A stretch of 64,000 nt of DNA from Nitrosomonadaceae bacterium (GCA_030646695.1 JAUSLF010000043.1:1-64000), one strand, 5' to 3'; positions 19,956 to 31,019 are shown, counted from the first letter of the stretch. The notes: a model not told the origin generated them from the sequence alone. Numbers and translations are program-made.

Positions 19956-20660
19956 TTGTCAATTTATAGCCCGATATTTTTGAACAATAGATTAAATCTT
20001 ATACGGCGGTTCCTCCGAAAAAATTGCCTGCTGTGCGGCGCATCCAGTGATGATGACTTGTGTGGGCCATGCCTGGACAGCTTGCCGTATCTTCCGCCGA
20101 GTCGCTGTCCGGTATGCGCATCGCCTGTAGCGGAAAACCTTGCCTGTGGCGCCTGTCTGGCAGATCCGCCTGCATTCGCTCATACCGTGGCGGTAGTAAG
20201 CTACGCCTTTCCAGTGGACGCCATGATTCATTCGCTCAAGTACCGGGCGAGTCTTGCCATGGTACCGATACTAGCCGATTTGCTAATAACGCAAATTGAT
20301 CCGTTAACATTTCCGGATTTCATCGTGCCGATACCACTTCATCCCGCAAGATTGCGGGAAAGAGGCTTCAATCAGGCATTGGAAATTGCCCGGCGTGTCT
20401 CGAAAAAAACTGGTATCGCCCTGTTGCCAAACGTCTGCAAGCGCGTCAAGAATACTGCTTCGCAGACCGGGTTGCCGTGGAAGGAACGCCAGAAAAATAT
20501 TCGGAGTGCATTTGCCTGCGAAATGGACTTGACGGGAAAACACATTGCCGTGCTGGATGACGTGATGACCACTGGTGCAACCCTGAACGAATTGGCACGG
20601 TTGCTGCGCAAACGCGGTGCGGTGGAAGTGAGTGGGTGGGTGGTGGCAAGGACGCTATAG
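19956..20660 (+). CDS. comF: ComF-family phosphoribosyltransferase-like protein
   Basis: The protein has about 234 residues. Two zinc-finger-like cysteine pairs occur at the N-terminus (CLLCG, CGPCL, then CPVCASP and CGACL), followed by a PRTase domain with [15 protein letters not shown] and [12 protein letters not shown]. ComF proteins help take up single-stranded DNA during transformation. The start is set at a TTG because no ATG exists upstream of the cysteine region; the ribosome-binding site is weak. ComF next to bioB is a common order in proteobacteria. Confidence 0.85.
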   Translation: MSIYSPIFLNNRLNLIRRFLRKNCLLCGASSDDDLCGPCLDSLPYLPPSRCPVCASPVAENLACGACLADPPAFAHTVAVVSYAFPVDAMIHSLKYRASLAMVPILADLLITQIDPLTFPDFIVPIPLHPARLRERGFNQALEIARRVSKKTGIALLPNVCKRVKNTASQTGLPWKERQKNIRSAFACEMDLTGKHIAVLDDVMTTGATLNELARLLRKRGAVEVSGWVVARTL

Positions 20661-20831
20661 AAAACAGCGATCAAGAAGCGGCATCACAATTATTACTTTA
20701 TACGATCGCCCCATGCTGCGCCGGTTGGCGCTTTTGTGCACCCGTTTTGGGGTCAGTCTCAATCGGTTGCTGGCGGGAAAAATGCCGAGCCTTCAACTGA
20801 ATAACTGAAGAAACAGGTTTTTCAGGGACGA

Positions 20832-21271
20832 CTAGTTAATATTCAGCAGATGCCTATTTACTTCCTGCAGCTCCTGCTGCAGTCGGATATTCTCCATTTT
20901 CATTTCGTAACGCTGAAAAGCTTCTTGCACATTGGCTTGCAGCAGCTCGTCTTCCCATGGCTTGGTGAGGAATTTGTAGATGGCCCCACGGTTGATGGCA
21001 TCCGTCACCGCGTTGAGTTCGGTATGCCCGCTCAATACGATACGCACGGTATCGGGGTAGATGTCCTTCACCTTGCTCAAGAATTTCACACCGGTCATTT
21101 CCGGCATGCGCTGATCGGAAATAATCACGCCCACTTCATTCTGTGCCAGCAGTTTCAGCCCTTCCATGCCATAGCTGCTTTCAGGATGTTATAGCCGCCA
21201 CGCCGCAGTAGGCGCGTCAAGGCGGCAATAATGTTCTTTTCATCGTCAATTAGCAAAAGTGTGCGTGCCAT
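20832..21271 (-). pseudogene. Two-component response regulator, frameshifted
   Basis: Two overlapping minus frames together encode one receiver protein. The first (ATG 21271) reads MARTLLLIDDEKNIIAALTR and breaks at about 21170; the second goes on with MEGLKLLAQNEVGVIISDQR, the phospho-Asp strand, then IVLSGH and FLTKPW, which supply Thr/Ser and Lys. One missing base near 21170-21175 would restore the frame. A short coiled coil (ENIRLQQELQEV) ends the protein, with no output domain. It may be a real pseudogene or a sequencing error. Confidence 0.75.
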
Positions 21272-21537
21272 CGTGTCTCCAGCGGCAAGTCCGGATTTGT
21301 CTCGCCTTGTAGTATTAGTGTAAGTGTGCCATGCATGCCGGTCGAGCACCGTTCAGGTTCTTTGACAAGCAGACCGGCTAACATTCATTTACGGCATAAT
21401 GTGCTACAACCTTTAATCTTCACTGAATTTTCCTGGCGATTGCTTTTGGGCGTGACTGCGGAGCACGCCCGGTCTGACAGCCCAGACCATAACCTGCAGC
21501 GCTCGGAATGGCACTTTTAACTTGGCAAACAAATACG

Positions 21538-22002
21538 ATGTTCGACGTGATCCTGTTCCAGCCTGAAATCCCGCCCAATACCGGCAATATCATCCGCCTG
21601 TGCGCGAATACGGGGGCGAAACTGCATCTGATCAAGCCGCTGGGGTTTACTCTGGAAGATAAACAATTGCTGCGCGCTGGCCTGGATTATCACGAGTTTG
21701 CCCGCATGACGGTACATGAAACCTGGGCAGACTGCGCCAGAAACCTGCAAGGCAGGCGTATTTTTGCCGTATCCACCAAGGGGACGCAACGCCATAATCT
21801 GGCTGCTTATGTCAACGACGATGCTTTTCTTTTCGGCGCGGAAAGCCGCGGATTGCCTAGTGAAGTGCTGAAAAATTTTCCGGAAGAGCGCCGCATCTGC
21901 GTGCCGATGGTGGCTAATAGTCGCAGCCTCAACTTATCCAATGCAGTCGCGGTAGTGGTCTATGAAGCCTGGCGACAGGTGGGGTTTACTGGAGCAAAAT
22001 AA
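21538..22002 (+). CDS. trmL: tRNA (cytidine(34)-2'-O)-methyltransferase
   Basis: The protein has about 154 residues. This SPOUT enzyme methylates the wobble base of tRNA-Leu isoacceptors. The start is [18 protein letters not shown], a family hallmark (NTGNIIR), followed by [10 protein letters not shown] and the knot motif [20 protein letters not shown]. The frame opens 30 bases earlier, but the ATG at 21538 fits the family N-terminus. Single gene convergent with gpsA. Confidence 0.92.
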   Translation: MFDVILFQPEIPPNTGNIIRLCANTGAKLHLIKPLGFTLEDKQLLRAGLDYHEFARMTVHETWADCARNLQGRRIFAVSTKGTQRHNLAAYVNDDAFLFGAESRGLPSEVLKNFPEERRICVPMVANSRSLNLSNAVAVVVYEAWRQVGFTGAK

Positions 22003-22091
22003 ATACAACCTGCTCTCGACCATAACACTCTCATCATTTTTATCTACACGGGGCACAAAGAAAAAAGAGGTGTGGTCAGAAAATACCTTGT

Positions 22092-23081
22092 TCAGCCATT
22101 CTCGGTCTTCGGCTCTCTGTTCAGCAATGCCTCTACTGCCATCTTGGGCGGCACACCATCGTACAGTATGCTGCAGACCGCCTGGGTGATCGGCATTTCT
22201 ACATCCAGTTCCCGGCTCAGATGTAGCACTTCCCGTGCGGTATACACGCCTTCTGCAATGTGTCCGAGATCCTGCAGAATATCCAGCAGTGGCCGACCTG
22301 CCGCCAGCATTAAACCCACTTGCCGGTTGCGCGACAGATCGCCAGTAGTAGTGAGTATCAGGTCGCCCATCCCCGCCAACCCCAGGAAGGTTTCCATTTG
22401 GCCGCCTAGTTTCAGTCCTAGCCGGGTAATTTCCGCCAAACCTCGTGTGATCAGCGCGGCACGGGCATTATGACCAAAGCCCATGCCATCAGAAATACCG
22501 GCAGCTATCGTGATGACATTCTTGACCGCCCCACCTGTCTCCACGCCGGCGACATCTCTGCTTGAATAGACTCGCAGTCTGGGAGTATGCAACTGTGCTG
22601 CGATATTTCTGGAGAATTCTTCATCGTGTGACGCCAGGGTCAACGCAGTGGGCAGTCTCTGTGCCACCTCCTGGGCAAAACTCGGCCCTGACAGTACGCC
22701 ACAGGGCGCCACTCCGGCATATTCATCCAGCGCCACCTGATGTGGTAGTTTAGCGGATTGTGTCTCGAATCCCTTGCACCCCCAGATCACCGGCACAGCT
22801 CTTCCACAAGCAACGACCCTGCGCAATGTCTCGCGTAATCCGGCGACGGGAACGACGATCAGGGCAAGATCAGCAGTGTCAACAGCAGCGGCGAGCACAG
22901 ATGTCAGCTGCAGTGAATCAGGCAGAGGGAAATCGGGAAGATAACGCCGGTTGGTACGCTGCGAGAGCATCTCAGCGAGATGCTCTGTATCCGGTGTCCA
23001 CAATGTCACCTGATGGTGCGCACCGAGATTAATGGCTAATGCGGTACCCCAGGCACCCGCGCCCAGGATAGCTATTTTCAT
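22092..23081 (-). CDS. gpsA: Glycerol-3-phosphate dehydrogenase [NAD(P)+]
   Basis: The protein has 329 residues and makes sn-glycerol-3-phosphate for phospholipids. It has IAILGAGAWGTALAI for the nucleotide fold, GPSFAQEVAQ and NVITIAAGISDGMGFGHNAR with the active lysine region nearby. Its ATG overlaps the end of the SH3 gene by four bases (ATGA), so the two are translationally coupled. Last gene of a rhodanese-grxC-secB-SH3-gpsA unit. Confidence 0.94.
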   Translation of the reverse strand: MKIAILGAGAWGTALAINLGAHHQVTLWTPDTEHLAEMLSQRTNRRYLPDFPLPDSLQLTSVLAAAVDTADLALIVVPVAGLRETLRRVVACGRAVPVIWGCKGFETQSAKLPHQVALDEYAGVAPCGVLSGPSFAQEVAQRLPTALTLASHDEEFSRNIAAQLHTPRLRVYSSRDVAGVETGGAVKNVITIAAGISDGMGFGHNARAALITRGLAEITRLGLKLGGQMETFLGLAGMGDLILTTTGDLSRNRQVGLMLAAGRPLLDILQDLGHIAEGVYTAREVLHLSRELDVEMPITQAVCSILYDGVPPKMAVEALLNREPKTENG

Positions 23082-23560
23082 GAACCCCAGACCTGATGTG
23101 TCCTGACGTAACCGCTCTGGCCGTCACGGTGGTGCACCTTGATCCAGCCATTCATGGCTGGCTCCAGCCACTCCATCACAACATTTTGCTGGGCTTCGAA
23201 CAATAGCGGCGAACTTACATCCGCAGCCTGATACGCCTCGGCCTGCGGCGCAATGACAATCACGTAGCGCTTGTTGCTTAACGTTTTCTCTTCCACCCAG
23301 GCAAGACCGCCGCCACTATCACGCACCTTAATCCAGCCCTCAACTTTCACTATCGCTTCCACTGGCAGATGACGGCTTGCCACAAATACTTTGCCAGCTT
23401 TGAGCGACGGCGCGTCATACATAATGACGGCGCTGTCGGCTATGGAAAAAAATTCCAGTGCTGCAACGGCATGCCCATGAATCATTAATAACAAAGCCAA
23501 CAGTAGCGCCTGGGTCTGACACCGCCGGGGCAAGCTTCCGAGGAGCGAGGCGTATTTCAT
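23078..23560 (-). CDS. Exported SH3-domain protein
   Basis: The protein has 160 residues. An N-terminal hydrophobic segment (LLLALLLMIHGHAVAA) is followed by two bacterial SH3-like repeats: VIMYDAPSLKAGKVFV with EGWIKVRDSGGGLAWV, and a second with NGWIKVHHRDGQSGYV. Such domains bind peptidoglycan peptides or partners in the periplasm. It replaces the direct secB-gpsA neighbour order and overlaps gpsA by four bases. Confidence 0.78.
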   Translation of the reverse strand: MKYASLLGSLPRRCQTQALLLALLLMIHGHAVAALEFFSIADSAVIMYDAPSLKAGKVFVASRHLPVEAIVKVEGWIKVRDSGGGLAWVEEKTLSNKRYVIVIAPQAEAYQAADVSSPLLFEAQQNVVMEWLEPAMNGWIKVHHRDGQSGYVRTHQVWGS

Positions 23561-23562
23561 TT

Positions 23563-24042
23563 TTAGTGCGTTTGCTTGGCCTCATCCAGTGACCCCGTTG
23601 CCACTGTATTCAGGTCAGCCCGCTGTTTATCCTGCTGGTAAATCACTTCAAAATTTACCGGGTTCAGAATTACCGGAGGAAATCCGGCACGCGTGACTAT
23701 GTCTGACACGGCCTCGCGCAAATAGGGAAACAGAATGTTGGGGCAGGCAATGCCCAATACAGGCTCCATTTCAGCTTCCGCCACGTTGCGTATCTGGAAG
23801 ATGCCGGCCTGCCGGACCTCCACCAGAAACATGGTCTTGTCATTGATTTTGGCAGTAATGGTTGCGGTCAACAGCGCTTCATACATACCTTCATCGATGC
23901 GCTCACCTACCGTATGCAACTGCACGTCCACCTGGGGCGCTTCACGTTCAAGAAAAACTCCCGGCGCGTTGGGAATCTCCAGGGACAGGTCTTTGACGTA
24001 GATTTTTTCGATGCGGAAAACTGGTTGCTGCTGTTCGCTCAT
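23563..24042 (-). CDS. secB: Protein-export chaperone SecB
   Basis: The protein has about 159 residues. SecB holds preproteins unfolded and passes them to SecA. It shows FRIEKIYVKDLSLEIPNAP at the start, a following VDVQLHT and the CPNILFPYLREAVSD block. The frame opens at 24111 but ATG 24042 gives the normal N-terminus. Sits between grxC and the SH3 gene, as in the enteric yibN-grxC-secB-gpsA order. Confidence 0.95.
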   Translation of the reverse strand: MSEQQQPVFRIEKIYVKDLSLEIPNAPGVFLEREAPQVDVQLHTVGERIDEGMYEALLTATITAKINDKTMFLVEVRQAGIFQIRNVAEAEMEPVLGIACPNILFPYLREAVSDIVTRAGFPPVILNPVNFEVIYQQDKQRADLNTVATGSLDEAKQTH

Positions 24043-24149
24043 GTTGGATTCCGTGTTGATTGATTTAAAAAATAGCACATTAGCGTAACAGCTAGTGTCG
24101 CAGGGATGCAATTATTTCGGAAAACGGTTGAACCACAGCGGGACATACA

Positions 24150-24407
24150 TCAGGCCGTCAACAGCTTTGCCAGTTCATCGTTGCGATCAAGCTGCATCAG
24201 ATCATCGTAACCGCCGACATGGATGTCGCCGATATAAATTTGTGGGACGGTGCGGCGCGCGCTTCTCTCCATCATTTCGGTACGGCGGGCAGGATCCAGA
24301 TCAACGCGAATTTTTTCGATCTCCGTCACCCCTCTGGAGCGCAATAGCCGTTCCGCCATGATGCAATACGGACAAGTGCCAGTGGAGTACATGATTATTC
24401 TGGCCAC
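24150..24407 (-). CDS. grxC: Glutaredoxin 3
   Basis: The protein has 85 residues. The redox site is GTCPYCIMAE (CPYC), with TVPQIYIGDIHVGGYDDL as the glutathione-binding cis-proline and GG motif. It reduces disulphides with glutathione in the cytoplasm. It starts 10 bases after the rhodanese-like gene. Confidence 0.94.
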   Translation of the reverse strand: MARIIMYSTGTCPYCIMAERLLRSRGVTEIEKIRVDLDPARRTEMMERSARRTVPQIYIGDIHVGGYDDLMQLDRNDELAKLLTA

Positions 24408-24417
24408 GCAATTGCCT

Positions 24418-24837
24418 CTACTTCTTCACTATCGGCAAATTCGCCTTCTGCCATGTGTCGATACCTCCCGCAAGATTATGCACATGGACAAAACCATGTT
24501 TGCCCAGAATCGAACCGGCTTTACCGGTAGTATTCATACCGCTGCGGTGTATCAGCACAATCGGCTTGCTTTTGAATTTTTCCAACTCCTGTATCCGGTC
24601 CTCAAGTTTGTCGGCGGGAATATGCTTCGAATTGACGATGTGCCCCTCATCATATTCACTGCCTTCCCGTACATCCAGCACTAGCGCATCCTTGTAGTTA
24701 ATGAGCTGAACAGCCACCAGCGTATCCACCTCATTACCGGAGCGACGTGACGACAGCAACGACCACAGCAGCATGCCGCCGCTCACCGCGGCAGCAAGGA
24801 TCATGGCAAAATTATTCTGCAAGAATGCTGATTCCAT
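24418..24837 (-). CDS. Membrane-anchored rhodanese-like protein without the active cysteine
   Basis: The protein has 139 residues. One N-terminal membrane segment ([19 protein letters not shown]) precedes a rhodanese domain ([18 protein letters not shown]). The active loop reads [15 protein letters not shown], where catalytic rhodaneses have Cys in place of this His, so sulphur transfer is unlikely. Position and anchor match YibN of the yibN-grxC-secB-gpsA block. The gene starts the unit and is divergent from gpmA. Confidence 0.85.
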   Translation of the reverse strand: MESAFLQNNFAMILAAAVSGGMLLWSLLSSRRSGNEVDTLVAVQLINYKDALVLDVREGSEYDEGHIVNSKHIPADKLEDRIQELEKFKSKPIVLIHRSGMNTTGKAGSILGKHGFVHVHNLAGGIDTWQKANLPIVKK

Positions 24838-25102
24838 ATCTATTCCTTCATCTCCTCAACCACTGATTTTATCAGAGACTGGAACATTCCGGGACTCTCT
24901 TGTTCCAACTGACTCAAAACAGGCCCTGATCGGCACGCTGGCGAAAGCGCTGCCGATCAGTTTTCTGTTATTTGCCGGGTTCCGGAAAATTTCCCCGTCG
25001 TTCAGACCAATTGCATGCTGCGGTGCCTGGCAAAATATATTAAAATATTACCGGATTTCAAACCGCTTCATAGAAGATCTCATCCTTTTCATAAAGGCCA
25101 AC

Positions 25103-25852
25103 ATGAAGAAACTTGTTCTCCTGCGGCATGGAGAAAGTACCTGGAACGAGGAAAATCGCTTTACCGGTTGGACCGATGTGGACTTGTCGCAGAAAGGCCT
25201 GGAAGAAGCCAGGAATTCTGGTAGATTGTTGCGAGAAAATGGGTTCGTATTCGATGTTGCCTACACTTCGGTATTGAAACGCGCCATACGCACTTTATGG
25301 ATTGCGCTGGATGAAATGGATCAGATGTGGGTTCCGGTCAATCTTTCCTGGCGACTGAACGAACGGCATTATGGCGCGCTGCAAGGTCTCAATAAAGCCG
25401 AAACAGCGACCATATATGGCGACGAGCAGGTGCTGATCTGGCGCCGCAGCTACGATATCCGGCCACCTGCGCTGACTGCCGAGGATGACCGCTACCCCGG
25501 CTTTGATCCCCGCTACCGAAATTTGGCTAAACAAGATATCCCTCTGACCGAGTGTCTCCAGGACACGGTGACAAGATTTCTTCCTTACTGGAACGAAACC
25601 ATTGCTCCAGTGGTACGATCCGGGCAGCGGGCTATCATTGCTGCCCATGGCAATTCACTGCGGGCACTGGTTAAGTATCTCGACAATATTTCCGATCAGG
25701 ATATCCTGGAGCTAAATATTCCTACTGGCATACCGCTGGTGTACGAGCTTGACGATGATCTGAAACCTATCCGGAATTACTACCTGGGCGATCAGGCAGA
25801 AATTGAAAAAGCAAGGCAGGCCGTGGCGAATCAGGGCAAAGCGAAAGCATAG
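25103..25852 (+). CDS. gpmA: 2,3-bisphosphoglycerate-dependent phosphoglycerate mutase
   Basis: The enzyme interconverts 3- and 2-phosphoglycerate in glycolysis and gluconeogenesis. [20 protein letters not shown] carries the phosphohistidine, with [14 protein letters not shown] and [14 protein letters not shown] as the second His. ATG at 25103 gives 249 residues, the standard length; the upstream extension of the frame overlaps the rhodanese gene in antisense and is not coding. First of gpmA-envC-ctpA-moeB. Confidence 0.95.
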   Translation: MKKLVLLRHGESTWNEENRFTGWTDVDLSQKGLEEARNSGRLLRENGFVFDVAYTSVLKRAIRTLWIALDEMDQMWVPVNLSWRLNERHYGALQGLNKAETATIYGDEQVLIWRRSYDIRPPALTAEDDRYPGFDPRYRNLAKQDIPLTECLQDTVTRFLPYWNETIAPVVRSGQRAIIAAHGNSLRALVKYLDNISDQDILELNIPTGIPLVYELDDDLKPIRNYYLGDQAEIEKARQAVANQGKAKA

Positions 25853-25897
25853 TTGGAGTCAATCCGGGCTTATGATTCTTTTCCGGCGCAAGCACGA

Positions 25898-27106
25898 TTG
25901 AAAACATCCGTGTATTTCCGTAAGGAACCGCTGAAGGTACTTTTCAAATTCATCCTGCCTTGCGTTCTGGTGTTATCGTATCCGCTCCATGCCGCTCCCA
26001 AGGCCAACCCAGAAGACCTGAAGCAACTGCGCCACCGCATTGAGGCATTGCAGAAAGAACTGGCAAGCAAAGAAGAATCACGATCGGAAGCAGCAGACGC
26101 ATTGCGCGAATCAGAGCAAGCCATCAGCAACGCCAGTCGCAAACTGGCTGAACTCGCACAGGAGCAGCACGCGGCCAATGGCACGCTCGCTCAATTGCAA
26201 ACCCGATCCAGTCAAGTCAAAGGCAATATCGACACACAACAGTTGCAGCTAGGCAAACTGCTCTACCGGCAATACGTTGGCGGACAACAGGAATATCTGC
26301 GGCTATTGCTCAATCAGCAGGATCCAAACCAGATTGCGCGTGAGTTGCATTACTACAGCTACCTCTCGCGTGCACGCGCAGAAGGTATCAATACTCTGCG
26401 CACCAGCCTTGAACAGCTTGATGCGTTCACCCGCGAGAGCCGCAATAAAAGTCTGGAAATTGCCGCAATTCAGGCTGAACAGGCCAGGCAGAAAAAACAC
26501 CTGGAACAGGAAAAAACCGAGCATAAAAAACTGCTCGCGCGCATTTCGCTGCAGGTTGAGCAGCAGCGGCGCGAAATCAGCAAGCTCAAGCGTGACGAGG
26601 AGCGCCTCTCCCGTCTGGTGGAAAGAATTGGCAAACTGCTCGCGCAAAAGAACCGCTCCACGCCCTTGCGCAACAGCACGTTACCCGACGCATCAACGGA
26701 TGGAAATCCGTTCGCGGCACTCAAGGGCCGTTTGAGTCTGCCGATACGCGGGGAACTTACCAACCGCTTCGGTAGTCAACGTTCCGATGGTGGTATGACT
26801 TGGAAAGGACTGTTCATCCGTTCACCCAGCGGTGAGGAGGTTAAAGCCATTGCCGGTGGCCGCGTGGTATTTGCCGATTGGCTAAGAGGATTCGGCAATC
26901 TCATGATCGTGGATCATGGTGGCAGTTACATGAGCCTCTACGGCAATAACGAGATCATCTACAAACGAGTGGGTGATACCATACGCGGTGGTGACATCAT
27001 TGCCACGGTAGGAAACAGCGGCGGCAATGCGGATTCCGGTTTATACTTTGAGCTGCGCCATCAAGGCAAACCGTTTGACCCCTTAAACTGGGTCAGAATA
27101 AAATGA
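25898..27106 (+). CDS. envC: Murein hydrolase activator, EnvC type
   Basis: The protein has about 402 residues. A signal peptide (KVLFKFILPCVLVLSYPLHAA) is followed by a long coiled coil to about residue 230 and a C-terminal LytM/M23 domain. In that domain the zinc-binding positions are lost (GGMTWKGLFI, GSYMSLYGNN, SGLYFELRH), so it should activate amidases at the division septum and not cut peptidoglycan itself. The start is unsure: TTG 25898 suits the signal peptide; GTG 25910 or TTG 25853 are alternatives, and none has a good ribosome-binding site. Confidence 0.87.
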   Translation: MKTSVYFRKEPLKVLFKFILPCVLVLSYPLHAAPKANPEDLKQLRHRIEALQKELASKEESRSEAADALRESEQAISNASRKLAELAQEQHAANGTLAQLQTRSSQVKGNIDTQQLQLGKLLYRQYVGGQQEYLRLLLNQQDPNQIARELHYYSYLSRARAEGINTLRTSLEQLDAFTRESRNKSLEIAAIQAEQARQKKHLEQEKTEHKKLLARISLQVEQQRREISKLKRDEERLSRLVERIGKLLAQKNRSTPLRNSTLPDASTDGNPFAALKGRLSLPIRGELTNRFGSQRSDGGMTWKGLFIRSPSGEEVKAIAGGRVVFADWLRGFGNLMIVDHGGSYMSLYGNNEIIYKRVGDTIRGGDIIATVGNSGGNADSGLYFELRHQGKPFDPLNWVRIK

Positions 27107-27137
27107 ATGGCGATAACATAAGTCTGGAGAAAATGTA

Positions 27138-28571
27138 ATGCGCAACAAGATGCAGCAATTTGGCCTGATTCTTTTTGGCGCCGTCGCGGGCGTGATGCTG
27201 AGTCTCAATTTCTCTGCGGTGGCCAACAAGGATACCAGGGAGGTCCTGCGTCCACTCCCGGTCGAAGAGCTGCGCGCGTTTACCGAAGTATTTGGCCGCA
27301 TCAAAAGTGATTATGTCGAACCGGTAGAAGACAAGAAGCTTATCACTGAGGCCATCAACGGCATGTTGACCGGTCTCGATCCCCATTCTGCCTACTTGGA
27401 TACAGATGCCTACAAGGAGCTGCAGATTGGCACCCAGGGCGAATTCGGCGGACTGGGCATTGAAGTCACCATGGAAGACGGATTTGTTAAAGTAGTTTCG
27501 CCTATTGAAGATACGCCCGCATTCCGCGCCGGAATAAAAACCGGTGATTTCATCATCAAACTGGATGATACTGCGGTCAAGGGTCTGTCTCTGAGCGATG
27601 CGATCAAACGCATGCGCGGCAAACCCAATACCCCCATCACCATTACCGTATCGCGCAAGGGTGAAACCAGACCACTGCTATTCACCCTGGTACGCGCCAT
27701 TATCAAGATTCAGAGCGTCAAATCGAAATTAATCGAACCTGGCTATGCGTACATACGCATCACCCAGTTTCAGGAGCAAACCGGCGAGAATCTAGCCAAG
27801 GCCATAGACAAATTGTTCAAAGAAAGCCCGGTGCCGATGAAAGGGCTGATACTGGACCTGCGTAACGACCCGGGCGGATTGCTGAACGGTGCAGTGGCGG
27901 TATCTGCTGCTTTCCTGCCGGCCAACTCACTCGTGGTTTATACCGATGGCCGTACCGATGACGCCAAGATGAAACTCAGAGCCAGCCCCGAATTTTACCT
28001 GCGTGACTCCAAGGGCGACTACCTGAGAGGATTGCCGCCGGAGATCAAGACCGTACCCATGGTCACGCTGGTGAATGCTGGCTCGGCTTCCGCTTCGGAA
28101 ATTGTCGCAGGTGCGTTGCAGGACCATAAACGCTCCGTAGTCATGGGCACCCAGACTTTCGGCAAGGGATCGGTGCAAACAATACTGCCGCTGGGCAACA
28201 ATACCGCCATCAAGCTCACCACTGCGCGCTATTACACGCCCAACGGGCAATCCATTCAGGCCAAGGGGATCACGCCGGACATCGCTGACGCATCAGCAAA
28301 AGATGAATCTGCACGCCTGCGTGAATCCGATCTGGATCGCCATCTGTCGAACGGAAAGACCGACAAGGCCAAACCTGCCGATGCGGCGAAAGCTGCACCA
28401 AAGCCGGCAATCAAGGCACCCAAGCCGGAAAATGGTGACGACAGCAGCAAGAAACCTGAGCCACCGATGGAGTTTGGCTCCAGCAATGACTTGTTGTTGA
28501 CCCAGGCAATGAATCACCTCAAAGGCATCGTTCCCGAACCGGAAAAGAAACCTGCAGAAACCAGCAATTGA
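27138..28571 (+). CDS. ctpA: C-terminal processing peptidase, S41 family
   Basis: The protein has 477 residues. A signal anchor precedes a PDZ domain (GIEVTMEDGFVKVVSPIEDT) and the S41 core with NAGSASASEIVAGALQ (serine nucleophile) and FGKGSVQT (lysine). It should trim periplasmic proteins or peptidoglycan hydrolases. The tail is Lys/Ala/Pro-rich. GGAGAAA precedes the ATG. Following envC is a common order and suggests joint control of cell-wall remodelling. Confidence 0.93.
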   Translation: MRNKMQQFGLILFGAVAGVMLSLNFSAVANKDTREVLRPLPVEELRAFTEVFGRIKSDYVEPVEDKKLITEAINGMLTGLDPHSAYLDTDAYKELQIGTQGEFGGLGIEVTMEDGFVKVVSPIEDTPAFRAGIKTGDFIIKLDDTAVKGLSLSDAIKRMRGKPNTPITITVSRKGETRPLLFTLVRAIIKIQSVKSKLIEPGYAYIRITQFQEQTGENLAKAIDKLFKESPVPMKGLILDLRNDPGGLLNGAVAVSAAFLPANSLVVYTDGRTDDAKMKLRASPEFYLRDSKGDYLRGLPPEIKTVPMVTLVNAGSASASEIVAGALQDHKRSVVMGTQTFGKGSVQTILPLGNNTAIKLTTARYYTPNGQSIQAKGITPDIADASAKDESARLRESDLDRHLSNGKTDKAKPADAAKAAPKPAIKAPKPENGDDSSKKPEPPMEFGSSNDLLLTQAMNHLKGIVPEPEKKPAETSN

Positions 28572-28586
28572 TTTCGCTGGGAGTTT

Positions 28587-29354
28587 ATGAACGACAACCA
28601 ACTGCTACGCTACAGCCGTCACATCCTGCTGCCTCAAATCGACATTGAGGGGCAGGAAAGCTTAGCCCGGTCGCATGCACTCATCATCGGTGCGGGTGGA
28701 TTGGGCTCACCCGCCGCGATGTATCTTGCCGCCAGCGGTATCGGCAAACTCACCCTCTGTGACCATGACGTGGTCGACCTCAACAATCTGCAACGGCAGA
28801 TCGTCCACCACACCGCAGCCATTGGCTCACCAAAAGTACACTCCGCAAAGAAAACACTTGCAGGCATCAATCCGGAAGTGAATGTGGTCGCGCTGCATGA
28901 GCGCGTCGACCAGAACAGGCTGCTGCAGTTGGTCGCCGAGGCTGATGTGGTACTGGATGCAAGCGACAATTTCAGCACCCGCCACGCGTTGAACCAGGCT
29001 TGTGCCACCTGCCGGAAACCACTGGTATCCGGCGCAGCCGTGCGTTTTGACGGGCAGGTAACCGTATTTGATTTGCGCCGCAGCGACAGCCCCTGTTATC
29101 ACTGCCTGTTCCCGACAGATGGCGAGAATGAAGACATGCAGTGCGCAGTGATGGGAGTGTTCGCACCGCTAACGGGTATCATCGGTTGTGTGCAGGCAGC
29201 GGAAGCGCTCAAAATTCTGCTTGGTATTGGGGAAACCCTGAATGGTCGTTTGCTGCTGCTCGATGGCCTGACGATGAATTGGCGTTCGATTACGCTGAAT
29301 AAGGATCCGGCATGCGCGGTATGCGGTGTTCTGGAACCGGCAACCATAGGCTAG
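28587..29354 (+). CDS. moeB: MoeB/ThiF-family adenylyltransferase
   Basis: The protein has 255 residues and is E1-like. ALIIGAGGLGSPAAMYL binds ATP, and CYHCLFP with CAVCG supply the four zinc cysteines. It adenylates the C-terminal glycine of MoaD or ThiS. No moa or thi genes are near, so the partner is undecided. The stop overlaps the convergent slmA stop by four bases. Confidence 0.88.
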   Translation: MNDNQLLRYSRHILLPQIDIEGQESLARSHALIIGAGGLGSPAAMYLAASGIGKLTLCDHDVVDLNNLQRQIVHHTAAIGSPKVHSAKKTLAGINPEVNVVALHERVDQNRLLQLVAEADVVLDASDNFSTRHALNQACATCRKPLVSGAAVRFDGQVTVFDLRRSDSPCYHCLFPTDGENEDMQCAVMGVFAPLTGIIGCVQAAEALKILLGIGETLNGRLLLLDGLTMNWRSITLNKDPACAVCGVLEPATIG

Positions 29355-29947
29355 TCGCTACGGCCATTCCCACCGGATAATAACTCTCTGCGCTGCGCTT
29401 CCCAGTATTCCAGCGGGTCACGCTTGAAACCGCTTTTGGCAAACTGGTGCCAGCGGCCGGTAACGTAACATATCAGCAGATTTGCCTGTGCCGCCGCGTC
29501 CAGCCCAGACGTGATTTCCTGCTCACCGGCGGCGAAACGCAACGCCTGTTTCAGCGTTGCCTCGAGACGGTCATGTAATTGATTGATGCGCGCCTGCAGG
29601 CGGTCATTTTCGTTTACCAGCGCATCGCCGATCAGCACCCGCGTCATGCCTGGATTTTTTTTGGCAAAACCCAACAGCAATGACAGTATGCCTTCAATCT
29701 GCCGGATACCATTTTTCTCTTCTGCAGTCAGTTTGTTGATGAGGCCAAACAGAGTCTGTTCAATGAATTCGATCAACCCCTCGAACATCTGCGCCTTGCT
29801 GGCAAAATGTCGGTACAGCGCCGCTTCGGAAACGTCGAGCTTGGCCGCCAGCGCTGCGGTGGTAATTCTCTCCGCACGTGGATTCTCCAGCATTTCCGCC
29901 AAGGCCTGAAGGATCTGAAGCTTTCTTTCACCGGGTTTGGCTGGCAT
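29351..29947 (-). CDS. slmA: Nucleoid occlusion factor SlmA
   Basis: The protein has 198 residues with a TetR fold. The helix-turn-helix is ITTAALAAKLDVSEAALYRH, followed by SKAQMFEGLIEFIEQTLF, both close to SlmA of other proteobacteria. SlmA bound to DNA keeps FtsZ from closing over the nucleoid. Located 62 bases downstream of argB on the same strand. Confidence 0.9.
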   Translation of the reverse strand: MPAKPGERKLQILQALAEMLENPRAERITTAALAAKLDVSEAALYRHFASKAQMFEGLIEFIEQTLFGLINKLTAEEKNGIRQIEGILSLLLGFAKKNPGMTRVLIGDALVNENDRLQARINQLHDRLEATLKQALRFAAGEQEITSGLDAAAQANLLICYVTGRWHQFAKSGFKRDPLEYWEAQRRELLSGGNGRSD

Positions 29948-30009
29948 GAATTTCTCGATTGAGTAAAAAGCGTTTCTGTAAATCCAGATCGGTAAACATT
30001 GGCGGCGAA

Positions 30010-30924
<915 letters not shown>

Positions 30925-31019
30925 TTACACCGGGATTCAGCAATGATGGGACTGTTGAAAACAGGCGACCATTCCGTTGCGGTGCCAGAAAAAACCAGGG
31001 AATCGCGTGACACCTGAGA

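Noticed and set aside
24773-25102. 110-codon upstream extension of gpmA
   Set aside because: It overlaps the rhodanese-like gene in antisense; phosphoglycerate mutase starts at [12 protein letters not shown].
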